Positions 23,830 through 31,900 of a stretch of DNA of 32,326 bases are shown here, one piece after another. Where the stretch lies: positions 1 through 32,326 of the forward strand of contig JAEWYP010000094.1 of assembly GCA_023395615.1 (NCBI GenBank), read 5' to 3'. Made by a program: the position numbers and the translations under genes. Source of the DNA: Bacillota bacterium. GTDB taxonomy: Bacteria > Bacillota > Clostridia > Christensenellales > Aristaeellaceae. Under the pieces are notes generated by a model. It did no database searches, was not told where the DNA came from, and saw nothing but the letters and a program-made list of their open reading frames with translations. Each line of letters opens with the position of its first letter. Position 1 is the stretch's first letter.

Positions 23830-25677
23830 ATGAAACGCTTACTGGCCATGGTTCTTACCCTCGCGCTGGTGCTGTCCGCTTCCGCGCAGTTGTTTTCCTC
23901 GCCCGCCGCGGCCGAAAGCGGCGACGCGGGATATACCCCCACACAGTACGGTGACAGCGGAGATAACGTCGCCGCTATTCAAGAACAGCTGAAAGCACTG
24001 GGTTATTATACCGGCAAAGTCAGCGGCAACTTTTTGGACGGCACACGCGCCGCCGTAAAGAAATTTCAGGCGGATTACAGCCTGGAAGAAACCGGCATCG
24101 TGGACGGAGAAACCGAAGCCCTGCTGATGAACGCCGAATACCGGGAACTGACCACCAATGATTCCGGCGACGATGTAAAACGCGTTCAGGAAGAGTTGCA
24201 ATCTCTGGGATATTATAACGGTAAACTCAGTGGCAACTATCTGGAGGGGACCACAGCGGCGATAAAAAGCTTTCAGGAGAAAAATAACCTGAAAGCTACC
24301 GGCACCGCGGATATCGAAACTCAGCGCCTGTTATTCAGCACTACCGCGCTGTCCAAAGACGCTCCGCAGGCAACCGCCACATCCGCCCCCGGAAGTGATC
24401 TGGGCGACATCAACGACGTGGTAATGGCGTCGGACGGCGACAAGGATACAGCCCCCACCGACGTAGAATATACAAAAAAGCTTTCCCGTGGTTCTACCGG
24501 TGATCAGGTTAAACTGGTGCAGCAACGCCTCACAGACCTGGGTTACTTCAGCGGTCCCATCAGCGGGAACTATATGAACAAAACGCAGGATGCCGTGAAG
24601 CAGTTTCAGCAAAACAACGGTCTGAAAGCCGATGGCATCACCGGCGAAGACACGTGGAATATTCTGTTTGACGATACGCAGGCGCTGAACGCCAGCGCAT
24701 CCCCGCGCCCCACTCCCGAACCCACCCCCATCCCCTACGCCATAACGGTAGACGTGAACAACCAGATCACCACCGTGTATGGGCGTGACGATAAGGGCGG
24801 ATACACCATACCAGTCCGACAGATGGTCTGCTCCACAGGTATGGTCGCCACTCCCAGCGACGTGGGTGTCTGGACGCTGAACGGCAAGAAAGCGCGCTGG
24901 TGTTTCTTCAGTAAATACGGCAGTTACGCCCAGTATTGGACGCGGATCAACGCATATATTGCTTTCCACTCGGTGATCTACAATCAGGTGGATTACAACG
25001 CCATGAGCAAGAAGAGTTATAACCTTCTTGGGTCCCGTGCCTCACACGGCTGCATTCGCCTGCTCAACGCCGATGCGAAGTGGATTTACGATAATGTCGG
25101 CGAGGGGGTACAGGTGACCATTACGGAGGACCTTCCGGCCGACCCGGAGCTGCGTTACGCGCTGAAACCCGCACCGCTGGCCAAAGGCAGCATCACGCCA
25201 ATCACAACGCCTGAACCGACGGCCACACCGGCCTACTCCAGTAGCGGCATGCCGCCGCAACCTTTCCGGATATTAAAAAAGGGTTCCAGCGGCGAGGATG
25301 TGTTCTGGCTCCAGATGAAGCTTAAGGAGCTCGGTTATTATAACGGTGGCGTCACAGGCACTTTCCTGGCCGGCACACAGAAAGCCGTGAAGGCCTACCA
25401 GAAAGCGAATGGAATATACAGCACCGGCGAGGCCAACGAGAAAACGCTGCAGTCGATCTATGCCGATGTGCTGAACCCGGCAACCCCCACACCGACTGCG
25501 GTTCCTACCCCGACCGCTGTTCCCGCCCCGACTGAAACGCTGGCCCCGACACATTCGCCCACACCGACCCCCAGGCCCACAGCGTCCGCCACGCCCACTG
25601 TTAAGCCTGCGACGTATCCAACGGCGACAACCACGTCTTCCACTTCCGCAAAACCTGCTACAACCGCTGCAAAATAA
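23830..25677 (+). CDS. L,D-transpeptidase with four peptidoglycan-binding domains
   Basis: A 615-aa secreted wall enzyme. After a signal sequence (cleavage near PAAAES) come three PG_binding_1 domains (about 40-100, 111-170, 219-281), each with a LGYY/F.G..SGN core, then a YkuD catalytic domain (about 302-434) with HSVIYNQ and SRASHGCIRL, catalytic Cys408, then a fourth PG_binding_1 domain (483-545) and a Thr/Pro-rich tail of about 65 residues. It would form 3-3 cross-links or attach proteins to peptidoglycan. ATG 23830 has GAGGTG six bases upstream; an ATG at 23812 lacks one. The placement of one binding domain after the catalytic domain is unusual. Confidence 0.93.
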   Translation: MKRLLAMVLTLALVLSASAQLFSSPAAAESGDAGYTPTQYGDSGDNVAAIQEQLKALGYYTGKVSGNFLDGTRAAVKKFQADYSLEETGIVDGETEALLMNAEYRELTTNDSGDDVKRVQEELQSLGYYNGKLSGNYLEGTTAAIKSFQEKNNLKATGTADIETQRLLFSTTALSKDAPQATATSAPGSDLGDINDVVMASDGDKDTAPTDVEYTKKLSRGSTGDQVKLVQQRLTDLGYFSGPISGNYMNKTQDAVKQFQQNNGLKADGITGEDTWNILFDDTQALNASASPRPTPEPTPIPYAITVDVNNQITTVYGRDDKGGYTIPVRQMVCSTGMVATPSDVGVWTLNGKKARWCFFSKYGSYAQYWTRINAYIAFHSVIYNQVDYNAMSKKSYNLLGSRASHGCIRLLNADAKWIYDNVGEGVQVTITEDLPADPELRYALKPAPLAKGSITPITTPEPTATPAYSSSGMPPQPFRILKKGSSGEDVFWLQMKLKELGYYNGGVTGTFLAGTQKAVKAYQKANGIYSTGEANEKTLQSIYADVLNPATPTPTAVPTPTAVPAPTETLAPTHSPTPTPRPTASATPTVKPATYPTATTTSSTSAKPATTAAK

Positions 25678-25693
25678 GCAGTTACTTCACAGA

Positions 25694-25738
25694 CGCGCAT
25701 CCTGTTCGCAGGGTGCGCGTATTTCGTTTCGCTTTTTC
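25694..25738 (+). terminator. Intrinsic terminator of the L,D-transpeptidase gene
   Basis: An 11-bp stem (25694-25704 with 25709-25719, one T-G pair) closed by a TTCG tetraloop, followed by TATTTCGTTTCGCTTTTT. Confidence 0.88.
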
Positions 25739-25797
25739 CATCCGGTCATGTAAGCATGGTTGTCGTCAGTTTGTGTCAAGTGTTACAAGCATTTGGA

Positions 25798-25827
25798 TTG
25801 ACACCTGTTTTCCAGTGATGTTATAAT
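25798..25827 (+). promoter_or_regulatory. Consensus promoter of the DUF3048 gene, with inverted repeat over the -35
   Basis: TTGACA (25798-25803), 18-bp spacer, TATAAT (25822-25827). GTGTCAA (25773-25779) is the exact inverse of TTGACAC (25798-25804), so a dimeric regulator could bind over the -35. Confidence 0.85.
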
Positions 25828-25897
25828 CATTTTAACATGCGGAAACCCGTTTCGTGTGCGTCTGCAAGGAAATAATCACAACTGGGAGGGTTCACTC

Positions 25898-27085
25898 GTG
25901 AAAAAGATTGTCGGCGTGCTCATGGCGCTCATCCTTACGTTTGTTGCCGCCGTATCGGCTATGGCCGCTACCAAGGGGAATAACTATACCATTCCCAAAG
26001 AGGGAACTGTTCTTCAAAATGAAGAGGACCGGAAAATTGAGACCAAAACCCCCGCAGCTCGTAACCCGATTATCCCCGGGGAAAGCCCGACTACCGGCCT
26101 GGAATGGAGCGGCGTATACCTGCCGATGCTGGTACAGATCAGCAATCCGCAGGGAACGGTCAAGTATAACGGCGCTACCGTTAAGTCCGCAGGGGTTGGC
26201 AACCGCGCCCCTTGGGGCGGCCAGTATGCGGATATCGTATATGAAGGCATCCTGTATCGCACAGGAGAAACCCGTATCTCCTTCCTGTTCAGCGATCAGT
26301 TGGATGAAGGCGTGCCCACGTCCGTCGGCCCTGTCCGTTCGGCCCGTATCGGTCACGTTCTGCTCCGCGAAGAATGGCAGAGCGGCTTCATCTACGCAGG
26401 CGGCCCCCGCAGGGAAGAAAACAACATTGCCGAAATGTTCAACGAACTCGGCGCAAGCGACAAGGGTGTATTGTTCGATCTGCTGACCAACAAATGGGAT
26501 AATTACCGTCAGCGTGTCAAGGGTTTGAAAAACCCGGACAATCTGGACGTGAACGTAGTTGGCCTTCGCGGTACCATCCCCACCACCTATTCCGCCAGCG
26601 CCCACGCTTTCCTGTTCAGTGATTCCAACCCCTACACCGAGGGATACGACATGGCCTACAATATTAACCTCGACTGGGGCCATAAAAACTGGCTGTCCCA
26701 TTTCACGTATGATGAGAATGAGAATCTCTATTACCGTTATTCCGGGGACGCGCCGTATATGACCTATCCCAGTGCCACGGAAGCCGGAAACGTAGACGCT
26801 ACCAACTCCGTTTGGATGAGCTTCTCCAATGTGATTATCCAGCGCGTACCCTACGAATATACAAATAACAGCAAGATCATGCCCGTTATGCAGAGTGTGG
26901 GCAAGGGCAACGCGGATATCTTCATCGGTGGCCGGTATATCCCCGGTTACTGGGTCCGTGAAGATAACGAAAGCCCGACCGTTTTCTATGACGATAAGGG
27001 CAATGAGCTGCAGTTTACCCGCGGTAAAACCTATATCGCCAATTTCCCGCCGGAAGCGTTGCTTACCTTTACTGGTGTAGAATAA
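25898..27085 (+). CDS. DUF3048 domain-containing exported protein (YerB-like)
   Basis: A 395-aa exported protein of unknown biochemical role. From GTG 25898 (GGGAGGG seven bases upstream) it has a signal sequence ending AMA, a Lys/Glu-rich linker, then the DUF3048 N-terminal domain with LPMLVQISNPQGTVKYNG, GNRAPWGGQYADIVYEGILYRTGETRISFLF and VGPVRSARIGH, and a C-terminal domain with WMSFSNVIIQRVPYEY and GKTYIANFPP. Most relatives are lipoproteins; this one shows no lipobox cysteine. The neighbour with peptidoglycan-binding domains suggests an envelope role, which is inference only. Confidence 0.9.
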   Translation: MKKIVGVLMALILTFVAAVSAMAATKGNNYTIPKEGTVLQNEEDRKIETKTPAARNPIIPGESPTTGLEWSGVYLPMLVQISNPQGTVKYNGATVKSAGVGNRAPWGGQYADIVYEGILYRTGETRISFLFSDQLDEGVPTSVGPVRSARIGHVLLREEWQSGFIYAGGPRREENNIAEMFNELGASDKGVLFDLLTNKWDNYRQRVKGLKNPDNLDVNVVGLRGTIPTTYSASAHAFLFSDSNPYTEGYDMAYNINLDWGHKNWLSHFTYDENENLYYRYSGDAPYMTYPSATEAGNVDATNSVWMSFSNVIIQRVPYEYTNNSKIMPVMQSVGKGNADIFIGGRYIPGYWVREDNESPTVFYDDKGNELQFTRGKTYIANFPPEALLTFTGVE

Positions 27086-27099
27086 CGCAGGATAAATAC

Positions 27100-27145
27100 C
27101 AGCCCCCCAGAATGACGCTTGTCGTTCCGGGGGGCTGTTTGTTAT
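27100..27145. terminator. Bidirectional terminator between DUF3048 and ferredoxin genes
   Basis: CAGCCCCCC and GGGGGGCTG form the base of a long stem extended by GAATGAC pairing with GTCGTTC; TGTTTGTT follows on plus and GGTATTTAT on minus. Confidence 0.85.
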
Positions 27146-27163
27146 CATCCCTGTTTCACCTTA

Positions 27164-27358
27164 TCAGCTGTTTTCCTTCATTTCAAACGCGCCCATCGGG
27201 CAATACCGGATGCACTTTCCGCAAACAATGCACTTGCTGTCATCAATCAAAGGCAAAGAGAACGGGTTTTTTTGGCTGATTGCCTGCTTCGGACAAACGG
27301 AGATTGCAGGGCAGCGATGGTTCTGGGGACATCTTAAGGCATTAATCGTCAGTTTCAT
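27164..27358 (-). CDS. Small 4Fe-4S ferredoxin-like protein
   Basis: A 64-aa iron-sulfur protein. The second half holds a standard CIVCGKCIRYCP motif (Cys43, 46, 49, 53). The first half has three cysteines spaced widely (Cys10, 16, 22) in CPQNHRCPAISVCP, one short of a second canonical set, so it carries one sure [4Fe-4S] cluster and perhaps an incomplete or differently ligated second. AGGAGG precedes the ATG. It follows the ArsR-type regulator gene by 66 bp and is probably co-transcribed; it could be the electron carrier whose level the regulator adjusts. Partner enzyme unknown. Confidence 0.88.
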   Translation of the reverse strand: MKLTINALRCPQNHRCPAISVCPKQAISQKNPFSLPLIDDSKCIVCGKCIRYCPMGAFEMKENS

Positions 27359-27424
27359 GGGGAATCCTCCTGTTAATTAATTATTTCCCGTTCGACCGGG
27401 GCGAGAAAACAAGACGCTCCGTGA

Positions 27425-27724
27425 TCAGCGCTTTGGAGCGGGCTGGGAACAATATTCTCTTCGAATCGCTTCCACTAACCCCGCCACACGAGTATCCGCA
27501 ATGGAGTATGTTACGCTCTGGCCGATCCTTTGATCCGCGACCATCCCATGTGCTTTAAGCAGAGCCAGCTGCTGTGACAGCGCGGATTGTGAGATCCCGC
27601 CGATTTTCTCTCCAAGTGCGCCGACTGCACTTGGGCCGTGGATCAGCTCACAAAGGATGCGCAAACGGTTTTCATTAGCCAATACTTTCAGCACCGCCGC
27701 AATGCGGCCAGCTTCTTCTTCCAT
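27425..27724 (-). CDS. ArsR-family winged-helix transcriptional regulator
   Basis: A 99-aa dimeric repressor. The winged helix is plain: VLKVLANENRLRILCELIHGP, then ISQSALSQQLALLKAHGMVADQRIGQSVTYSI, which is the recognition helix and wing. The canonical ELCVCDL arsenic/cadmium site is absent; only Cys25 and Cys92 are present, so the effector could be a thiol-reactive or redox signal or something unrelated to metals. A near-perfect AT-rich palindrome covers its own -10, indicating autorepression of the arsR-ferredoxin unit. The ribosome binding site (AAGGAAG) is rather far from the ATG. Confidence 0.92.
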   Translation of the reverse strand: MEEEAGRIAAVLKVLANENRLRILCELIHGPSAVGALGEKIGGISQSALSQQLALLKAHGMVADQRIGQSVTYSIADTRVAGLVEAIRREYCSQPAPKR

Positions 27725-27772
27725 CGTGCATCACACTTCCTTCCGGTGCGGGTGTGCTTACCGTCCCGTTAC

Positions 27773-27798
27773 TATTAACATATTATAATATACTAATA
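27773..27798. promoter_or_regulatory. Palindromic operator for the ArsR-type regulator
   Basis: A 26-bp inverted repeat, with central 12 bp ATATTATAATAT perfectly symmetric, two mismatched positions on each side, then five more matching bp (TATTA/TAATA). It covers the -10 of the arsR promoter, the usual ArsR/SmtB operator position. Confidence 0.75.
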
Positions 27799-27815
27799 TT
27801 CTATCTGTTTGTCAA
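27787..27815 (-). promoter_or_regulatory. Promoter of the arsR-ferredoxin unit
   Basis: Minus strand TTGACA (27810-27815), 17-bp spacer, TATATT (27787-27792), the -10 lying within the palindrome. Confidence 0.85.
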
Positions 27816-27858
27816 GCGCATCATTTCTCCGGAACGTTACGAAACTTTCGCTCCCCGG

Positions 27859-27879
27859 GAAGGGAATCCCCTTCTTTTT
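27859..27879 (+). terminator. Terminator-like hairpin in the glycerate kinase leader
   Basis: GAAGGG (27859-27864), loop, CCCTTC (27869-27874), followed by TTTTT (27875-27879). It points toward the glycerate kinase gene 41 bp away, with no plus-strand gene upstream, so it may act as an attenuator. I could not identify a plus-strand promoter before it. Confidence 0.5.
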
Positions 27880-27920
27880 ACAGAATTTACCCTTCATCAG
27901 TTATCGAAAGGGGAATCGCT

Positions 27921-29156
27921 TTGAGCACGCTTCGGGAAGACGCTCAAACTGTGATAGAGGCGGCGCTTGCCGCAGCGCAGCCGGAAAAGGCGGTTTTAAG
28001 GGGCCTCCATCAAATACAGCTTCGTGGCGGTCGGTTGCTGGTGATCGCTGTTGGCAAGGCTGCCTGGGGAATGGCCAGCGCAGCCTGGAATGCACTCGGG
28101 TTGCAAATCGATCAGGGCCTCATCATTACCCCTTACGGTTATTCGCGAGGCCCGCTACCCCGCTTTGCGGTCATGGAGGCCGGGCATCCGACGCCGGATG
28201 AAAACAGCGTAATAGCTACAGATGCCGCTATTGCGCTGGTACAGGGGTTATCCGTAAACGATACGGTGTTGATGCTGCTGTCCGGCGGCGGTTCCGCACT
28301 GTTTGAAAAACCGCTGGTATCCCTTCCCCACTACTCCACCGCAACAGACGCACTTTTTCACAGCGGCGCAAGCATTACAGAGATGAACATCATCCGCAGG
28401 CGTTTATCCGGTGTTAAGGGCGGCCGTTTTGCACAGCTCTGCGCGCCTGCGCATGTCATCGGCCTGTTGCTGTCCGACGTGCTGGGCGATGCTCCTGAAA
28501 CGATTGCTTCAGGCCCCATCTCCCCCGATCCGATCACATCCGCCGAGGCAGAAGCCACCCTGACACGCCTTTTCCCCCATGCACCGGATGTATTTCTTAC
28601 CCTGATGCGCCGCGAAACCCCCAAAATACTCCCCAACGCGGAAACGTATGTGGTAGGCAACGTGGAAATGCTGGTGCGGGGCGCCGCGCGGGCCCTTCGG
28701 AAGTTGGGTTACGAAACGATGATCCTTACAGACCGGCTGAACTGCGAAGCACGCGATGCGGGTCGCTTCCTCAGTTCCATCGCCCTGACCCATCAGGGGG
28801 AAACCCGCTCCGTCGCCTATCTGGTTGGTGGCGAGACCGTCGTTCACCTGAACGGCACAGGGTGTGGCGGCCGCAACCAGGAACTGGCACTGGCAGCCGT
28901 TCCCCAGTTGGAAGGGCTAAAGGACACAGCTCTTTTCACCCTTGGCAGCGATGGCCGCGATGGGCCCACCGACGCTGCGGGCGGCTACGTGGACGCGCGC
29001 ACAGCAGGTCGGCTACGTGCGGCGCAAATAGACGTCAATGTCTCGCTGGAGAATAACGACAGTTATACCGCGCTGAAAACATGTGGTGGGCTGATTGTTA
29101 CCGGGCCGACCGGTACCAACGTAAACGATATAGCGGTCGTGATGATTCGCCGTTAA
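27921..29156 (+). CDS. Glycerate 2-kinase, DUF4147/MOFRL family
   Basis: ATP-dependent kinase making 2-phosphoglycerate from D-glycerate, feeding lower glycolysis. The 411-aa product has the N-terminal DUF4147 domain (VIAVGKAAWGMA, EAGHPTPDENS, LMLLSGGGSALFEKP, LLLSDVLGDAPETIASGP) and the C-terminal MOFRL domain (VGGETVVHLNGTGCGGRNQELALA, LGSDGRDGPTDAAGGYVD). Some homologues are annotated hydroxypyruvate reductase, but kinase is the verified activity. Start TTG 27921 has AAAGGGG seven bases upstream. Divergent from arsR. The role of glycerate here is not evident from neighbours. Confidence 0.93.
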   Translation: MSTLREDAQTVIEAALAAAQPEKAVLRGLHQIQLRGGRLLVIAVGKAAWGMASAAWNALGLQIDQGLIITPYGYSRGPLPRFAVMEAGHPTPDENSVIATDAAIALVQGLSVNDTVLMLLSGGGSALFEKPLVSLPHYSTATDALFHSGASITEMNIIRRRLSGVKGGRFAQLCAPAHVIGLLLSDVLGDAPETIASGPISPDPITSAEAEATLTRLFPHAPDVFLTLMRRETPKILPNAETYVVGNVEMLVRGAARALRKLGYETMILTDRLNCEARDAGRFLSSIALTHQGETRSVAYLVGGETVVHLNGTGCGGRNQELALAAVPQLEGLKDTALFTLGSDGRDGPTDAAGGYVDARTAGRLRAAQIDVNVSLENNDSYTALKTCGGLIVTGPTGTNVNDIAVVMIRR

Positions 29157-29307
29157 ACGATCAGAAGTAGTTTCTACTACGCCTCTGCTTTGCAGGCAAG
29201 TAGCCGCGCCCTGATAACGGGTACAACCATTTCAGGCAGTTGATAAACCACTTACGAGCTGATCACCACAAATGACTCAAAAAGGTTCAGATGCCAGAAA
29301 ACAAGGG

Positions 29308-29353
29308 TGGCAGGGGGTTGAGCTTACTCGTTTGTAAGTGATGCCCCCTGCCA
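29308..29353 (-). terminator. Long two-part hairpin, probable terminator of the phosphonate unit
   Basis: TGGCAGGGGG (29308-29317) pairs with CCCCCTGCCA (29344-29353), and an inner CTTAC/GTAAG stem lies within. On the minus strand it is followed by CCCTTGTTTT. The remainder of 29157-29436 shows only minor hairpins. Confidence 0.55.
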
Positions 29354-29377
29354 TTCCTTAGCCGACAACGCAGTCTG

Positions 29378-29411
29378 AAGCGGCTGCGCCCCGGTAAGGG
29401 CCCAGCCGCTT
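29378..29411. other. Stem-loop between glycerate kinase and alcohol dehydrogenase genes
   Basis: AAGCGGCTG (29378-29386) pairs with CAGCCGCTT (29403-29411). No T-tract on the minus side, so its role with the neighbouring terminator is uncertain. Confidence 0.4.
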
Positions 29412-29436
29412 ATAAATACAATACGATTATTTAGCG

Positions 29437-30573
29437 TTACAGGCTTTCGTGCAGGATTTCCATCACATCCGCCTGTGTGAACGCAACCGGGTTGTTATCC
29501 ATATGACCCGGTGTAAACGCCAGATTACAGATTTCGCGCAGGTCTGCTTCCTTCACGCCGAACCCGGAAAGGGTGAGGGGTTCAATCCCGTCCGCGGTAT
29601 CCTCCATCCAGGCGTCAAACCCTTCCGCGTCGTAAAACACTTCCTCCAGCCGGTTAATCTCCGGCACCGCTGCCGCATTGCGGCGCATTACAGAGGAAAG
29701 CGTAATAGCGGTGGCAAAGCCGTGCGGTATCCCGTGCAGCATCGTAAGGGGGTAACTGATGCTGTGGCAGGCCGTCGTACGCGTCTGGGAGAAGGCTATT
29801 CCTGCCATCAGCGAACCCAGTGCCATTTCCTGTCGCGCGTTTCGGTCGCCAAGGTCCGCCAGCGCGGCAGGCAGCGCATCCCGGATTTTCGTAACAGCCG
29901 CGATGGCCAATTCCTGCGAAAGGGGGTTGCGGCTGACCGCCCAAAAAGCTTCCATGGCATGGGAAAGTGCGTCCAACCCGGTCGAAAGGGTAATGGAAGG
30001 CGGCATTCCAACCGTCCATTCGGGAATGATAACCGCCGCGGCCGGATATCCTTCCGGGGTATCGATAGACAGCTTGCGTTTTTCCTGCGGATCCCATACC
30101 GTAGCCCAACGTGTTACCTCGCTGCCCGTGCCTGCGGTGGTCGGCATTACGATCAGTTCCGGACGTTTGTCTGCCGCTGCGTACGCTTTACTGTTCAACG
30201 CTTCCCGCACAGAGGCAGGCGTCGGGGGTTGTGGAAGGCTCCCCATCGCTGCAACTGCCTTGCCCAGATCCATGCAGCTGCCACCCCCGATCGCCAGGAT
30301 GGTGGTGGGTTCGAACGGCTGCTCCCTCAGGCGCTTTAACAGAGCGGCCACGTCCTCAACCGTCGGATTGGGCGCAATGTCGGTATACAGCTGCACGGCA
30401 TGTCCATCCCCCTGCATCGCAGTAAAGAAGGGCGTCAAATTCAGTTCCGCGCAGCGGCTCTTCGACGCAAGCACAAGCAGCCTCTGTGGGCTTTGTAACC
30501 AGTCGCGTACGGCCCGCTGGCCTTCCGCCGCATCGGTAACCCGCACATCCACGGGGCATATGGGGTGATACAT
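29437..30573 (-). CDS. Iron-containing alcohol dehydrogenase, probable phosphonoacetaldehyde reductase
   Basis: A 378-aa group III metal-dependent alcohol dehydrogenase. NAD(P)-binding GGGSCMDLGKA (about 95-105) and PTTAGTGSEVT lead to the iron site in TGLDALSHAMEAF and ACHSISYPLTMLHGIPHG. In phosphonate clusters this family (PhpC-like) reduces phosphonoacetaldehyde to 2-hydroxyethylphosphonate; the location 22 bp after the PEP mutase gene strongly suggests that role, although the family alone is not specific. AAGGAGG precedes the ATG. The phosphonopyruvate decarboxylase that must act between the two enzymes is not in the window. Confidence 0.85.
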   Translation of the reverse strand: MYHPICPVDVRVTDAAEGQRAVRDWLQSPQRLLVLASKSRCAELNLTPFFTAMQGDGHAVQLYTDIAPNPTVEDVAALLKRLREQPFEPTTILAIGGGSCMDLGKAVAAMGSLPQPPTPASVREALNSKAYAAADKRPELIVMPTTAGTGSEVTRWATVWDPQEKRKLSIDTPEGYPAAAVIIPEWTVGMPPSITLSTGLDALSHAMEAFWAVSRNPLSQELAIAAVTKIRDALPAALADLGDRNARQEMALGSLMAGIAFSQTRTTACHSISYPLTMLHGIPHGFATAITLSSVMRRNAAAVPEINRLEEVFYDAEGFDAWMEDTADGIEPLTLSGFGVKEADLREICNLAFTPGHMDNNPVAFTQADVMEILHESL

Positions 30574-30595
30574 TCTGGTCCCTCCTTATGGATAT

Positions 30596-31900
30596 TTACC
30601 CACGGGGTTCTTCCGTGGGGATCAGCGATAAAATCTCCGAAAGCGGCATACACAATTCTTCTGCTTCCAGCGTTCTGCCGTTTGCCAGCGTTCGCTCCGC
30701 CACCTTCTCCATTGCCGGGAAAGCGCTGCGTAGCAGATGGTTCGCATGGATTACGATGTTCGCGCCGTGCGCGGCCAGCTCCCCCTCGGTGGCGGTGTTG
30801 TAGGTCGTCGGCACGACCACGATGGGCGTCGCCGGGTTGGTCTGCCTGAAGAGGCGCATGAACTCGTACACCTCATCGGGCGCTTTCCGGCGGCTATGGA
30901 TCATCACGCCATCCGCCCCCGCCTGCGCATAAGCGCGGCAGCGTGCCAGCGCGTCGTCCATGCCGCGTTCCAGAATCAAACTTTCACAGCGCGCGAAAAT
31001 CATAAAATCTTTACTGCGCTGGGCCATTTTCCCCGCGCTGATCTTTTCCGAAAACGCTTCGATACTGTCCTGAGTCTGGTTCCCCTCTACCCCAAGCAGC
31101 GAATTGCGTTTCAGCCCCACCTTATCTTCGATAATCACGGCGCTTACACCCAGGCGCTCCAGCGTGCGCAGGTTATAGGTAAAATGTTCGGCTTGCCCGC
31201 CTGTGTCACCATCCAGAATGATCGGTTTGGTGGTGACCTCCATAATTTCTTCAACGGTCTGCACCCGGCTGGTCCAATCCACCAGTTCAATGTCGGGTTT
31301 CCCCTTGGCTGTGGAGTCACAAAGGCTGCTGACCCACATCGCGTCGAAGCTTTTTACCCCACCCGCAACGTTCGCCCGAGCATTTTCCACAATCAACCCC
31401 GTCAGGCCGTTATGAGCTTCCATCACACTCAGGCATGGTTTCATCTGCATCAGCCGTTTCAACCGCCCGCGACGGTATTCCGGCATGTTCAGGCGGGAAT
31501 CCGGCGCGGTCAGCGCTTCCTCGGTCGCGCTGTGTGTGTAGGGAAACTCCACCAGCTCGCCGCCATAGGTTTTTAACAACTCCAGCACTTCGGCCCGCAC
31601 GCCGCACTGCACTCCGGTTTTCCAGTCGTCCCCATGCACCACCACATCGGGTTTCCATTGCAGGATCACGTCCCGGTAGCTGAGCGTTTTTTGCACAATC
31701 ACACGCTTCACGCCGCTCAGGCTTTCAAACAGACCGATGCGTTCTTCCATTGGAATCAACGGATACCGTTTATACGTTACGATCGCCTCGTCCGTCAGCA
31801 CCCCAACGGTCAGCTCTCCCAGCGCCGCGGCGCGGCGGATAATCGCGATATGCCCGCTGTGCAGGATATCGGTACTGAAACACATGTAGACCGTCTTCAT
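30596..31900 (-). CDS. pepM: Phosphoenolpyruvate mutase fused to a cytidylyltransferase-like domain
   Basis: A 434-aa two-domain enzyme. Residues 1-130 form a cytidylyltransferase-like nucleotidyl fold with the HSGH motif (14-17) and VVHGDDWK. Residues 150-430 are PEP mutase, which makes the C-P bond by converting PEP to phosphonopyruvate; the diagnostic EDKVGLKRNS is at 258-267, and LDGDTGG supplies metal-binding acids (229-234). This signature separates it from isocitrate and methylisocitrate lyases. The ATG overlaps the upstream nucleotidyltransferase stop as ATGA, so the two are translationally coupled. The N-terminal domain lacks an obvious second ISTT-type motif, so its activity is uncertain. 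Confidence 0.95.
   Translation of the reverse strand: MKTVYMCFSTDILHSGHIAIIRRAAALGELTVGVLTDEAIVTYKRYPLIPMEERIGLFESLSGVKRVIVQKTLSYRDVILQWKPDVVVHGDDWKTGVQCGVRAEVLELLKTYGGELVEFPYTHSATEEALTAPDSRLNMPEYRRGRLKRLMQMKPCLSVMEAHNGLTGLIVENARANVAGGVKSFDAMWVSSLCDSTAKGKPDIELVDWTSRVQTVEEIMEVTTKPIILDGDTGGQAEHFTYNLRTLERLGVSAVIIEDKVGLKRNSLLGVEGNQTQDSIEAFSEKISAGKMAQRSKDFMIFARCESLILERGMDDALARCRAYAQAGADGVMIHSRRKAPDEVYEFMRLFRQTNPATPIVVVPTTYNTATEGELAAHGANIVIHANHLLRSAFPAMEKVAERTLANGRTLEAEELCMPLSEILSLIPTEEPRG

Noticed and set aside
25484..25590. Repetitive sequence in the L,D-transpeptidase gene considered as a repeat array
   Set aside because: It is the codon-level repetition of a Thr/Pro-rich protein tail, in frame and without spacers, so not CRISPR or an independent repeat.
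25892..27148. Minus-strand frame of 418 codons opposite DUF3048
   Set aside because: Antisense shadow; the plus strand has promoter, ribosome binding site, signal peptide and family motifs.
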